Below, piece by piece: positions 12,831 through 25,299 of a stretch of DNA of 64,000 bases. This DNA comes from Tamarix chinensis. Taxonomy: Eukaryota; Streptophyta; Magnoliopsida; Caryophyllales; Tamaricaceae. Within the stretch, counting starts at the first letter, position 1, and the number at the start of each line of letters is the position of its first letter. The stretch lies in contig CM060177.1 in assembly GCA_030549775.1 (NCBI GenBank), positions 90,079,736-90,143,735 of the forward strand, given 5' to 3'. The position numbers and the translations under genes are program-made. The notes below the pieces were generated by a model. It did not search any database. It had not been told where the DNA came from and saw nothing but the letters and a program-made list of their open reading frames with translations.

Positions 12831-13259
12831 AAAATTTCTCATTTTATTCTTCCACTCATGGATCATTAAAATACTTAGATCAACTCACATCACTTGGTCA
12901 ACTTATTTCCCCATTCTCCTTTTTCATACTTTCCCCTACACAAACCATATTAACATCCTCACATGCATGTCTTACAAGGTCACAACACATAACATCACAT
13001 ACCACAATATTTTATCATATACACATAGTACATATTCCATGTAAACACACACAACATACCTTAACTCCACGTTATACCACATACGAGATAATTACAATAA
13101 TAAAAATAGGATGCATAACATACATATAATGCACATCAACACACAATAGGCCTTAGTAACACCCTTACCTAAAACGACACCGGTCTTGGAGCATGCTCCT
13201 ACGCCTCCTTAGGGCTTTGACTGGTCTCACCTATATGAGGGAAAAGCTAAAATTAGATT

Positions 13260-14072
13260 CCCTCCTATCAAAAAAACTATTAAATACTAACTTATTCTAA
13301 GACTAGGCTTTTGATAAAATAATAAAATATTAATAACAAAAATGACATTAACTAATTACTATTATGCTAAAGATATAAGAAATAATAGTAATATTATAAA
13401 AGTTGATAATATAAGGTTGAAGACTTTATCCTAATAATAATAGTAATGATACTAAAATAATAATAGCAAAGATACGAAAAATAATAACAATGATAATATT
13501 AATAAGAATAAGAATAATAATAGAAACAATAACAATAAAAAGGGAATTACTCAAAAACATAGTGAAATAAGGGCTTCGACCCCTTTATCAAAATAATACT
13601 AAAAATAAAATTAGTAAAATAAATAACAAAATTTAGTAATAATAATAATGAAATAGTAATAATAATAATGATAATAAAAACCATAATAATATTACAAAAA
13701 TAATAATTATTATAATGGTAATAATAGTAAAGATAATATTTGAAAATAAAATGAAGTAGGGTTTCTACCCCACATTGAATAATAATAACTTAATAAATAA
13801 TAATAATCATAATAATAACACTAATAATAATAATAAATGCTAATGATAATATTAATAATAATAACACTTGACATTTATAATACCACTACTACAATTCAAA
13901 ATAGGCACAATAGGGTTTCAACCCTATATAGAATAATAATATTAACATTTAAAATAATAATAATAATAATAATAATAATAATCGCATAACAATAATAATA
14001 ATAATAATAATAGCAATACTAATAGTAAAATAGTTGTAATAATAATAACGAAATAATAATAATAATTTTGAA

Positions 14073-14119
<47 letters not shown>

Positions 14120-14330
14120 CACATATTAATAATAGTAATAGAAATAATAAGAGTAATAATGATAAAATCAAAATAAAAACTACGACAGGGCTTCGGCCCT
14201 CAATAGAAATAATAATAAAACATTTATAATAAGAATAATAATAATACATATTAATAATGGAAATAATAATAATAATAATAATAATAGTATTTATATACAA
14301 ATAAATTAAATTAAATAAATTAAGGCTTGT
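13260..14330. repeat. Expanded TAA repeat with spaced GGG-CCC palindromes
   Basis: About 1 kb of imperfect TAA/TAATAG repeat. Short palindromic islands interrupt it at about 13571 (GGGCTTCGACCC), 13758 (GGGTTTCTACCC), 13911 (GGGTTTCAACCC) and 14188 (GGGCTTCGGCCC). The islands with their neighbours look like a higher-order unit of about 150-280 bp. The homologous place in the 18131-22066 LTR has only a short ATG/ATA repeat near 20540. Confidence 0.8.
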
Positions 14331-16006
14331 AAAAATAAGGAAAAGGGTTAAGAGGGTCTAGGGTTCAACCTTTGGTTGGAGGTGACAAGCAGCGCCAGCA
14401 GTGGTGCTCGGTGGCGGCGGCAATGGCTGGAAAAAAGAGAGGAAAAGGGGAAAAGTTGAAGGCTGGGAGCAAAATAGGGAGAATGAAGGTGGGAGTTGGG
14501 GTGTTTAGAGTTGCCTAGAGGAAAAGGAGTTGAATGAGGGTGGCGGCACAACCAATGGTGGCGGCGGTGGTGGTCGATTGGAGAAGAAGGAGAGAAAGAG
14601 AGGAAGAGAGGGAGGGAGAGGAAAAGAAAGGTAGGGGAAGATAGAGGGTGGTTTGCAGAATAGAATGGAAGGTGAAAGGAGCGGCGATAGCGGCGGAAGA
14701 GGTGGCGGACGGCGGCGCGAAGGGTGGTAGAGACAAAAAATGGGTTGGTCGAGGGGGCTACTTCGCACAGCCGGGGTGGCTTGTGCAGGAAGAATCGAGG
14801 GATGAGGGAGGTTTAGGTAGTTAGAGAGCAGTGCAAGGAGTACTCGGGTGGCCAAAATGGGTGGCGGAGTTGGTCGACGGCAACAGGGCTGGCATCTAAA
14901 GGGGCGGCGGCGTGCAAGGGGAGTTTTTTGGGTTGGGGATCAAGAGCTCGATACCAGGCTCATTATGGGGGTATTTATAGATTTTAGAATGGAGGTTAGG
15001 GTTCTGTGGGTCGGCTATATGGTAAGGCAGGTAGGTTTTTGGTCGCCAATGGTGATGGTTGGCCGGTGACAGTCAAAATGAGGCAAGGGTTGTCAGCTGA
15101 AAAGAGAGAGGGGATCGCGCGATAAGAGGGAGAGTTAGATTGGTCTATGTGGTTGCTGAATCAGGGGGAAGAGAGAGGAAGAAAAATAGTCAGTCAATGG
15201 GGTGTAATCGGCGGCGATGTAGGTCATCGGAAATGGTAGGTGCAAAGGCTAGGGAAGAGGAAAAAGGGGGGCTGGACCAGCAATCCAGAAGAAAAAGAAA
15301 GAAAGAAAAAAGGGGAAGAACCGGCCGGCGACACTAGTTAAAATTTTTTTAAACAAAATGTCCTGTTTCGGTGAAAAAAATAACAAAGAACGGTGTTCCA
15401 GGGCGGGCCGCACTGAAGAAGAAATGAACGAAAGATTTGGGCCACAGAAAGGAAAAAGGAAGGGAAAGGGGCTTGGGCTAGCGGCTAACAGCCCCAATTC
15501 GGGGGGAAAGAAAAAGAAAAGAAGAAGAAAGAAAAATAAAGAAAAACAAAGGAAAAGGAAAGAAAGGAAAGGAAAAAGGAAAAAGGAAAAATAATGGATT
15601 AGGTTAATTAAATTAATTAAAATATTTGGGATATTTAAATAAAATAATATTTAAATCCATTTTTAGGCTAATTTAGGATTCTTAAAAGATTTTTCATAAA
15701 TTCCATTTTAATTAGCAAAACACCCTAATTTTCTTCAATTAAATTATTTATAAAATTCATATTAATTTGGAACTATTTTCTCCTTCTTATTTTAAATAAA
15801 ATAATTTATTTAATTAATTTTTAAAATAAAATCCTTAATTAGCTAAAATACCCAAATTTCTCCTAATTAAAATACATATAAATTTCTTCTTAATTTGTCC
15901 TAATTAATTCCCTTTTATTTTAATAAAAATAATTTATTTAAATAATTTTCCTAATAAAATCTTATTTAACTATAATTTTTAAAATTAGAATTTTTGGGGC
16001 ATTTTA

Positions 16007-17640
16007 TTTTTTATTAGAAAATATTCTTTAAAAATGTCCTTAATCATTTTTAATTATTTTCATCTTAACCTTTGTAATCTACACTAAAATGATTTCTAAA
16101 CTATACTAGAAAACCCAAATACCACCTCAAGCCTCTTGTCTCCTCTCTTAAGATCATGCCTTACCTTCCCCATAAAATCCTCCCCAAATGAACCTTCCCT
16201 TGGTAAGGTTTGGCTCATCTAATATTCTTCCAATCATTGCAATCACCTCTCAACCAACCAACGCTTAACACCTAACATATACATCCTTACTCACCCTCTA
16301 ATTTCCCACGCCACTTCACCACTTAAACTCAAAAAAATGCACTCCCAAAGCTAACAAATATTCCTTCATGATTACCTCAATCCTCCATCAACCAACCATA
16401 AACCAATACCACACCATACATTTAATCTACCCTATTTTCATCTAAATTTTATCTACCATCTTCTTGCATGAATTTCTAAACCAAATTCATCCCCCTCAAG
16501 ACTTAAAAATATCAATCATCACCCACATTTATCCCTCAAAACTTGGCATTTGAAACACCCTAAATCACCTCATTGGATTTGACACAAACAACCCCATTTC
16601 CACCACAATAGTGTGTGTACCTTTGTGTGTGTGTAAAATTGGTGGGAAAATTTAGAGAAAAATTTCAACCAAACTCATCATATATTTATTCTCAAATTAT
16701 CTACACCATGTTATCTCTATATTTCTTCCATTCATGCCACTTTCTATCCTATAGATCCAAATTAACAACCACCACAAACCTCCATGACCAAAGTTATTCA
16801 AAACTTCTAAATCTCAAGGGTTTCATTCTCTTATGTTTAAATAGGCAAAGGAGGATTAATTCCATTGATTTGATTAAGTTCTTTAAACTATTTTCTTGTG
16901 TTTTCAAGATTTTTAAAGGTTCAAGGATACTGGTTTCTCACTTCTTTTCCTTCTGGTTTTTAAAGTTTCTTATATGTCATTCTTATGTTTTGATGATTTT
17001 TAAGGTTATTTGCAGTACCAAAACCATTTATTAGATTTCCATATTTTTAAGGAATATTTATTAACATCTAAGGAAGGTAAAAACTTCTTACATGTGCTAA
17101 AATAGAAGCTTTTCCATGATTTCAGTGATGTAGTGAAACGTGGTATTTTATGTTGTTTTGACATGTTCATCTTGTTATTCTTATATCATGGATATTATGA
17201 GCTTATTTAAAGTTTATAATTCATGCATAGAATTTACATAGAATAATTTATTTTTTAAAATTAGTATGGGCTTATTTTTAAAAATTTAGATTTAAGAAAA
17301 AGTGGTGAAAGTATAAATTTGGTTGAACTCAGAACTACGAATTCAGGTCAAATTACGAGCTAAATATCTCATAAATGGGTGGTAGTTAGAGGTGCCTATT
17401 TAGTATAAAATTAAAGCTCTATAATTCTAATTTCCAATGAAAATTTTATATCTCAAAGAGGTTTAGTATTGGAAGATTTATGATTACTTTCCCTTGAGTG
17501 CACAAAATTATTTTTCTATCAACCTACACTTAGCCTCGAGTTTGAGTTTTGATTTTGTGTTAGAGTTGTTTTTTTTTGGATTTGTATGGATTCCTTGTTA
17601 TTTTTAGGTATAAATTGATATAAAATATGCCACCATTTAT
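16007..17640. other. AT-rich non-coding stretch, possible LTR continuation
   Basis: I see no supported gene. Text such as CAAATTACGAGCTAAAT and the pyrimidine-rich block 16130-16600 look like Ty3 LTR or leader sequence. This may be the other part of the LTR that starts at 9984. The 139-codon open frame at 16615-17034 has no recognisable domain. Confidence 0.3.
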
Positions 17641-18130
17641 TTAGGTATAATTGAAGTTATAAGTGGTTAAATATTTAGGAAAAATCAAGATTTTATTATC
17701 AAGGAAGTTATTAGAAAGGCCCCAAGCATTGGTTTCATGGGATCCGTAATGCACCCCAAAGGATAAAAGAGGTTTAGGATTTCTACAACAGAGGGTATGG
17801 AACTCTTGTGCATTGGAGAAACTCTTTTGGAATATTTGTTCCAAGAAGGAATTGTTATGGATAAAGTGGATTCATGTTGTATATTTATGGTGCATTGATG
17901 TACGGGCATTAAGGCCCTCGTCCTAAACTTTGTGGGTGTTCCAAAGGGTGCACCTTATTTGAAACCAACTGCAAGAACTTATCCTGACATCGAGGGTGGC
18001 GGGTCATCTTGAATATAGTATTAGAGCCCCGTATGAGGAGTTGAGAGTGAAACAATGTAAGAAAGGTTGGGGCATAATTGGTATGGTAGCCACTTGTTCA
18101 TCCGCAACATTAGTTTCCTTTGTGGTTGGT

Positions 18131-21100
18131 TGTAACACCTCCAAAATTCACAGTAAATTTTTTTTTGTTTGTTAAGGAAGATCATAGACCAAATGTGGGG
18201 TACTTCCGTTGTGATCAGTATAAGTCTGACCCCTTGCAGCCTCATACTAACCACAAGGCTTAAAGTTAAGAAGGAACAGTAATATGAGATGATTAAAACA
18301 TAAAGGAGTTTAACATTGAAAACAAAAAATATCAGAGTGCGCAAGAGCCAAAGTTAATTCATAAGTGAAATGAAATACAAGATAACATCCCACTACAGGG
18401 GAATAAAAATAGAAAATATAAATGTAAAGTAGTCTCTCTACGCCTAACCCCAGGACATTAGAACATCACTCTGCGCCGATTAACTCATCATAAGTAGCAA
18501 AGTCCTCTAGGGCTTCATTGCCTATCTACACAGACTCAGGAGGGGTCACTGCTTATAGGAATGAGCAACACCATAATAAGGGTGATCAGTACGCTACGTA
18601 CTAAGTAAGATAAAAATATAGCTAAGATAAGGCACGATAACATAAAATATAGATATTATGCAACCAATAGATTTTATTAGATTAATTACCACTATCGGAG
18701 TTTAAGCCATTAGTACCATCTTTACACATGTCTTAAATTATATCCACATGAGTACGGAGACCCTATTATTATGGCTGGTGGAATGGGAATAACTACTCTA
18801 GGGCACCGGTGGAATGGGAATAACTACTCCAGGGCAAAACGCACCGAACTACTTTTATAACCGGTGGAACAGTAAACATAAACATATCTAGAACAAAATA
18901 ATCCTAGCCAATATTATGACCGGTGGATCAGTAAATATCCTACATCTGATCCCGACCCACGTGGTGTTTCACTGTAAGTAATTAGTGTATTTTTCATAAA
19001 TTATGATCATACAAGGGTTTAGCTTATTGAGCTTAGAACCCCCACTATTATAACTAGTGGAATGGGAATAGTACTCTAGGATAAAACATGTCTGACCACT
19101 ATTATAACTAGTTGAACGGTAAACATATACATATACAAGGCAAAATACTCTTGGCCACTATTATAACCAATGGAACAGTAAACATCCTAAGTCTGGGCTT
19201 GACCCAATGATGTTCCACTTTAAGCGTTTAGTATTTTATTCATATCTTATTCAAAAAGTAATACCCATCTAGACATGCACACCCCAATGGACACTCCCGA
19301 CTTGTTATCACTCTACCAACCCAGACTTCCTAAAATACCCTAACCCTTGACCTAAGACATCTACATCCTCCAAGACTCCAAGACCCCCATACACCTTCCA
19401 CCATCCTCACAAAAAACTTAGAAACCTCACCCATATGGGTCAAGGCTCACTTCCCTATTTCTCCACATATACTCACCATTGCCCACTAATCTGGCCTATA
19501 TGGCCCTAGCCTCTCCTCTCCTTACTCAACCCAAATTCTTCCTTGATTCCAACACCATCACCATACTCATCTCAATTCCAAACCTCACATCCCAACTCCT
19601 CAACTCCCATATGTGATAATGATACCCTAGGTGGTCACCCCCAAAAACCCTAATATTTCCCTTCTTATTTCATACCCACTTCTTGTACACAACTCTACCC
19701 TCCATTTAACTTAAATCACGCCCTCCATGTGGCACACCCCTCATCACAACACCGGTATTCAACTTACCTCCTTAACCTTTCCCACAATACCCCTATCCTT
19801 ACGATTTTTCCCCTCGAGGCCCTAGTTGATGCCCCCATGCTCCTTTCCCTCAACCCATATACTAAATCTTCCCCAAGTACACCAACCACCCAAAACACTC
19901 TTTCCACTCCATGGTTAACCCTCAAACAAGGTTTCCCCACATAAATCTTTCCCCCATGCAAATCACACACCCTCATGCAAAGTTCACACTTACCATGCAA
20001 GATTTTACCCTAACCCCTCATGTTATTATTTTCTCCTTTTATTTCCTCTACCATATTTCATGAGACACTTAAGACATCCTCCATATATCACCTCACTCAT
20101 TCCGCACTCCTTATTTTCCTTGGCCTCCCATATCCACTCAAGTCCCGCCTAAGGGATCTAGGCATACATATATTAATATTCAACCATCCATAAGAACATG
20201 TCTATCCATAGCAAGTCATAACCACATATACAACACATAATGAAAATCATACCCATTATACCTTAGCTCCTTGCAGGCCAAGCTGCACCACACACATACT
20301 TAGTTCACATACACATATATTTACACATAGCATACCAATACACCCATACACACAAGATTCTTAACACAACCCCAAATTTTAACTATATCCTTACCTAGTT
20401 GGGCTCTGCGCTTGAAGCAAGAATCTTATGCCTCCTCACGGGGAGATGTTTATTCAAAACCTATAAGGAGAGTATCAAATAGGTCATTTCACCTACTTCC
20501 TACTTCTTTTTCCTTTTTTCTTATTTTCTTAACCAAATATTAATGATGATGATGATGATGATGATGGTTATGATTATGATGATGATAGTAATAGTAATAA
20601 TAAGTTATTAAACAAAATACACTAAATAAGGAAGAGGGAGAAGGGTATAACCAGAAAGGACAATAGGTGAGGGGGTCACAACGGTGGCGCAACTGTGGTA
20701 GCAGAGGAGATGCAAAGGAGGGGTTTTTGGGGTTGAAAAAAGAGAGAGAAGGAATGATTTCTTAGGTGGTGGGGCTCCCAAGTTCAGGTGGTCTGCGACG
20801 GTGCTGGTGACCTCACGAAAACAATCGAGAGGGGTAGAAAAGGATAAGGAAGAAAGGAGAGGGGATAAGGGAAGAGGTGGAGGTGGAGCTGTGGGTAAGG
20901 TAGGGTTCTTTTTGTGTAGAAAGGTAGGTAGGAAGGGCGATGGTAGCAACGGTGGTGGCAACATAGGGCGGCACTAATGACGGAGGAAGTGCAAAAGAGC
21001 TGCCCACTTTGCATGGGTGGGAGAGAAGAAGAAGGGGAAGGAAGGGAAGTGGAGTGACTTGTTAGGTGTAGGGTGATGCAGAGAAGAGGAAGTGAGGGAG

Positions 21101-22066
21101 TGGTGATAGCTGCACAACTTGGTGGTAGTAGTGGCGGTGTTTATTTGGGCGGCGAGTTTGAGGGGGTTGGGGAGTGGATTAGCAGAAAAAGAGGGAAAAT
21201 GAGGGAGTGGGATGGGTTTTTATAGGTTTAGGGGATGGAGGAAGTGGACAAGAAGGGGAAGAAGAAAAAGGGAGGGGGTTGGTGGTTGCCGGCCGGCGTG
21301 CATGTTAGGGCGGCTTCATAGGTAAGGGGCTCAGGTAGGTTTTGTAGGGTTAGGGAGGGCAGGTGAGAGAGAGAGAGGAGCTCGTAAGGGGAAAGGGGAT
21401 CATGTAGGGACGTGCCTATTGCACGCCCTATAGGGCCAAAAGAGGAAAGGAGGAGGGAGAGAAGGGAGGGAAGAGTTGTGAAGTGCAGCCATGCATAGGG
21501 ATTGTGCAGATCAGGGGAAGAAGATAAGGGTAAAAGGGGAAAGAATAGAAAAAGAGAATGAGAGAAAGGGAAAAGAGGGGGTACGCGTGCGGTTGGGCCA
21601 GTCGGGGGGAGAAAGGAAAGGAGAGATTGGGTCGGGGAAGGGAAAAAGGAAAGAAAAGAAGGAGGAGGGTGCTGGGTCACTATCGAGCACAACCCTGCCG
21701 GTTGAAGGAAGGGAGAAAAGAAGAAAAAAGGAAAAGGAAGAAAAGAATAAAGAAAAGGAATAAAAAGAGGGAAAAAAGGAGAAAAGGAAAAATGGTGTGG
21801 TAGAGTATTTTGGATTTTTTGGAGCTTTAGGGATAATAAAAAATAATTTTTATTAATTTAGAAATTATTATGATTTATTTATAACTTATCTTAGGTTAGT
21901 TAATAAAGTTAGTCTCCACTAATTATGTCCCTACATTATTTTTCTTTCTTTATTGCCTTAATTACTATTATTATTATTTTATTAAAAATGGTACATATAA
22001 TTAAATCTTATTCAATAATTCCTTATTTTATTCTTAAATCCTAAAATAAAATTTTGGGTTATTACA
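18131..22066 (-). mobile_element. Minus-oriented Ty3 solo LTR inside a LINE
   Basis: The + strand borders are TGTAACACCTCCAAAATT on the left and TTTTGGGTTATTACA on the right, so on the minus strand it runs from TGTAATAACCC to GGTGTTACA. Flanking 5-mers are TTGGT (18126-18130) and TTGGC (22067-22071), a target duplication with one change. The LINE codons on both sides show that TTGGC is the original. No gag or pol lies inside, so it is a solo LTR of about 3.94 kb left by LTR-LTR recombination. It shares the internal layout of the 10626-16006 LTR, including the motif array and a GA-rich block at 20620-21800. Confidence 0.9.
18762..19225 (-). repeat. Hairpin motif array in the solo LTR
   Basis: Copies of the CCACTATTATAACC-GGTGGA type start at about 18762, 18805 (short), 18853, 18906, 19038, 19098 and 19156. 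They are more diverged than those at 11370-11720 but at the same relative position in the LTR. A sentence of similar text (GGTGTTTCACTGTAAGTAA, near 18962) also occurs in the other LTR near 11510. Confidence 0.75.
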
Positions 22067-22699
22067 TTGGCTATACAAAACAGGCTACCTACATGAGAGA
22101 GATTTGATGGAACCATGGGGTCTAAGTATTAATGCAAGTTGTCTTTTCTGTGATGTTCTTGTAAAGACAGTTGAACATTAATTTATGCAGTGTCGGTTTG
22201 CCCTAAGCTTATGGAAGCGGGTTCAAGTGATATTAGGAAAAAGAGATAAAATTTTGGGATGGATGAAAAATATTTATGCATTGATTTTGTGGGCCAAACA
22301 ACCGAATTCAAAGAAACATGTGATTTGTGCTCTTTTTGCTGCTTTTGTTGCTACTATACGGTATGAGCATAATCTGAGGATTTTTTATGGTTTTCAATGC
22401 GAGGGTAGTGCTTTATTATCCATTAGTGTCATCACAGTTGCTAGAAATATGTCACACCTATATTTCAATGTTAAATATGGCTAGTATTTTCTAATAGTTA
22501 TTTGGTGTAATGCTCATTTCAAAAATAATAAAAATCTATTGTACTTTTCGGGGAAAAAATCAAGGACTTTGAGGAAATTGATTCTAGTTTAGTTAATCAA
22601 ATAGAGTTACTAATTTTAATGTGTCAAGTCAAAGCACAAGTATTTCCACACCCATAAGCAACTTTGATTAAAAACCAATGTGAAAAGCAAGTTGAGTTA

Positions 22700-23311
22700 T
22701 AGTTATTAGAGGTAAGTTGAGGTTGATTAAGAAATTTCACTATTTCACTTAATGTTGAATATTATGTGGCATGTAAAATATTTAATATAATTTAATATTA
22801 TCATTTTCATTTTCATTTGTTTAACTTAATATGGAACGATTAGGCGGCCGAGGGACATCATGGACCAAAATCCCTAGCTTTGTTGCTAGTCCCATTGTGC
22901 CATCATGTAGCTAGAATCATAGTTGTATGGGGGATAATACTTCAACATTTTTGATAAAATAAAAGGCTTTTTTTTTCTTTATTTTTGGTTAAAAAAAATT
23001 TTTTGAAGGTCTACTTTGGGTTAAGGGTTATACTACAACAAAGTTAGGCTATATTTGTTACAATATTAAATGAATATTGTGTTTGAGTTAGTTACATTCA
23101 CCTCTGAATACATTACTTTGTCATACTTTTCTTTTTTACATTGAAGTCTGCAAAAGTTGTAGTTTAAATATGTATGTACGTACGTATGTATATTAGTTTA
23201 TTGTGATATTAAGAAAATAAGGCAAACCATGAATTTCATTTCTATTGGTGTTATACCTTTTTTAATATTTAGGTGTTTTAGTTGATTTTGTGATATATCA
23301 ATTTATTGGTG
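22700..23311. other. AT-rich spacer without recognised gene
   Basis: I see no coding or RNA gene. The stretch at about 22840-22940 (GGCGGCCGAGGGACATC onward) is less AT-rich and may be LINE 3' sequence. A GTAC-rich microsatellite lies near 23170-23190. Confidence 0.3.
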
Positions 23312-23319
23312 ATTGTAAT

Positions 23320-24683
23320 TAAAGTTGAAAAAAGTTGACCCAACTTGTACAAAATCAAACCCAACTTAATCCAATAAATTCATCAACCCAACTCGATCCG
23401 AAACTGACCTAACCTGACACTGACCCGAATATAAGTGATTTGACCTGACCCCAACCTATAACTTGCCATCAACCTGACTCTCGATCAACCCGACTTGACT
23501 CGATAAAATCAAATTCAATATTAATCAATTATGATAATATAAAAAATTCACATGTATTATTATTTATTTAAAGCTTTTAAAAATATATTACTATTTAAAT
23601 TTTACTTATTTTTCTTAATTTTATTGTGAACTTACTTATTCACCAACGATTTTCTAATTTTACTTATTTTTTCTCGTAAAAACACAACATTAAAAAAATT
23701 CATTATAATAAACAAATAGCAATTAATAACACATTATTAATCATATGCTTACATGAAGTTAAACTTAATGCTTAGTTACGAGATTAATGAGTTAGATTAA
23801 TTTTAGTGATCAATGTCCGATTTGATCCAAATCTAAAGCGATTCGATCTAGAATTAACTTGGTTCGAACCCAATCAAACCCATCAAAAATTAAAAAGACT
23901 CAATTCATCAAGTTAACCCAAACCTAACCCGTCAAATTAGCTCAAACACAAAATCACCCAAGTATGAGCTTGCTTGGCCCAAACCTGACCTAATAAGGAT
24001 GTAAACAAAGCGGATTTAGGGCAGGTACACCCATACACTTACCCGTACCCATACTCGTACACAATAAGAAAATAAATCCCCAAATTCGTATCCGTACCCC
24101 CAAACGGGTATCCACTAACACATCCATATCTTTATCCGTTGGATATTTATTACTTGATGGATAATCTGTTTGCCCATTATCGGATATTGTCCAGTGGATA
24201 AATTTATTACCCGACGGATACACCCATTTAGAGTTAAGCCAAATAACAATTTTAAACTTAATTTATACTATATTTATTTTAAAATTAAGGGTAAAAGGGT
24301 AATTATATATTTGATAAATGAGTAAGGATATGGATATTCCATACTCAAACCTGACGAGTATGTTTTTTCCATCATCCATATCTGTTTATCCATATCCGTT
24401 TAAGTGTCTAATAGATAAAACCCATTAGATTTCAGGTAAATTCCATCCCGTTTACATCCCTAAACCTAACCCAACCCAACCTGACAAGCTAACCCAAAAT
24501 AATTTGGATCCGATCCGACTCTAACCAAAACTATCTCAACCCAATCCTGACATGACCTAATAAATTAACCTGAGATAATCTGAGTTTACAATGACTCATC
24601 CTAAACTCAAACAATAAGATGATCGGAAATGACACAACTCAACCCGCTATAATCTTATCCGCCCGACCCGATTGTCACCTACA
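23320..24683. mobile_element. Non-autonomous hAT element with GACC-rich ends
   Basis: The left end TAAAGTTGAAAAAAGTTG and right end TTGTCACCTACA are degraded versions of the ends of the hAT at 46652-49844 (TAGAGCTGGCAA and TTGCCACCTCTA). Flanking 8-mers ATTGTAAT (23312-23319) and ATTGTGAT (24684-24691) match at 7 of 8 positions, the duplication length expected for hAT. Degenerate GACCTGA/GACCCGA words fill 23330-23510 and 23820-23990, and appear again at 24465-24670, on the same strand at both ends. No transposase is present. A smaller TIR element is nested at 23994-24462. Confidence 0.8.
23994..24462. mobile_element. Nested small TIR element in the hAT
   Basis: The ends TAAGGATGTAAAC and GTTTACATCCCTA form an inverted repeat. 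Inside, GGATA and TATCC words are repeated in both orientations. The flanks GACCTAA and AACCTAA give an imperfect 7-bp duplication, so a hAT-type MITE is likely but not certain. It interrupts the GACC-rich host text on both sides. Confidence 0.6.
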
Positions 24684-24691
24684 ATTGTGAT

Positions 24692-25223
24692 ATACATAAT
24701 TGAATATTAGGTGGTTTCACTTTCATAGGCTTCCATCCTTAATGAAAATTCAGCAGGCTATCAAAATTGTGATAAAAAGGTCATTTTTCGCTCAGACTTT
24801 CATCAAGTCATAGTTCTAACCAATTTGAATATTGAACTCCCCCCTTTCATTACTTGAAAAAAAAAAAGCATTTTTGCTATGGAAAGGATCCTTCATTTTT
24901 ATTTGAATGTCATAGGTCTAAATCATGGGAATATTCTTTAAATTTTTAAGTATGATTAGGATTCCTATTCATGATTTAGTATAGAGAAATGGGAACATTA
25001 CAAGTGGAAATGGCATAATTGCATTCATGAGTTTTTAAATCTAGTTAGAAACTATATTTACACCGCTTAAAAAGGAGGGTGTTTTTTTACAAGGTGCAAA
25101 ATTCAATGGTTACTACCTTATGAATCTTATCTCTAACAAGGTATGGATGTTCGTAGTTAGTATGATGCTGGTGATGGACAATTTACCTAACTTGATACAT
25201 TATGAGCCCTTTTATTTAAGATA
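24692..25223. other. AT-rich spacer without recognised gene
   Basis: I find no conserved coding frame, RNA gene or terminal repeat in this stretch. Confidence 0.4.
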
Positions 25224-25299
25224 CGCTACAAGATATATAATCAAATAGGATAATTTTAGAATATTAAATTGAACACTTATAAAATTGCCTAAATATAAA

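Larger units (their letters stand above)
10626..16006 (-). mobile_element. Very large minus-oriented Ty3 LTR (probable solo LTR)
   Basis: The left border reads TATAACACCCCAAAATT (one change from TGTAACACCCC) and the right border TTTTTGGGGCATTTTA, the reverse complement of an LTR start like TGTAATGCCCCAAAAA. No gag or pol is found between them. The internal order matches the solo LTR at 18131-22066: motif array (11370-11720), CCCTAA-rich minisatellites, trinucleotide repeats, a GA-rich block (14340-15600) and an AT-rich end. A 5-bp duplication TTTTT/TTTTT fits the borders but is low complexity. The size of about 5.4 kb is inflated by roughly 1 kb of TAA repeats. Open frames in the GA-rich block are compositional artefacts. 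Confidence 0.6.
17650..22560 (+). pseudogene. L1 LINE ORF2 C-terminal (zf-RVT) remnant, split by a solo LTR
   Basis: The segment at about 17690-18130 translates, with a few frame changes, to the region after the RT of plant L1 elements (GLGFLQQRVWNSCALEKLLW, then PLW at the junction). It resumes at 22067 with LAIQNRLPT, then a Cys/His zinc-binding tail (SCLFCDV, HLFMQCRFALSLW) to about 22484. The junction codons join in frame once the LTR and one copy of the 5-bp duplication are removed. The tail is followed by AT-rich 3' sequence. The left part carries stops and frameshifts, so it is a dead 5'-truncated LINE. The left border is uncertain. Confidence 0.85.

Noticed and set aside
14505..15594. 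Several open frames of 60-116 codons on both strands, Pro/Ser-rich or Lys/Arg-rich
   Set aside because: They lie in a GA-rich block of an LTR. Composition removes stops in several frames at once, and no domain is visible.
16615..17034. A 139-codon frame
   Set aside because: Phe/Ser/Ile-rich text from AT-rich DNA, no domain, in a probable LTR remnant.
20608..21803. Open frames up to 154 codons in the solo LTR
   Set aside because: Same GA-rich composition effect as in the related LTR; simple Pro/Ser or Lys/Glu text without domains.
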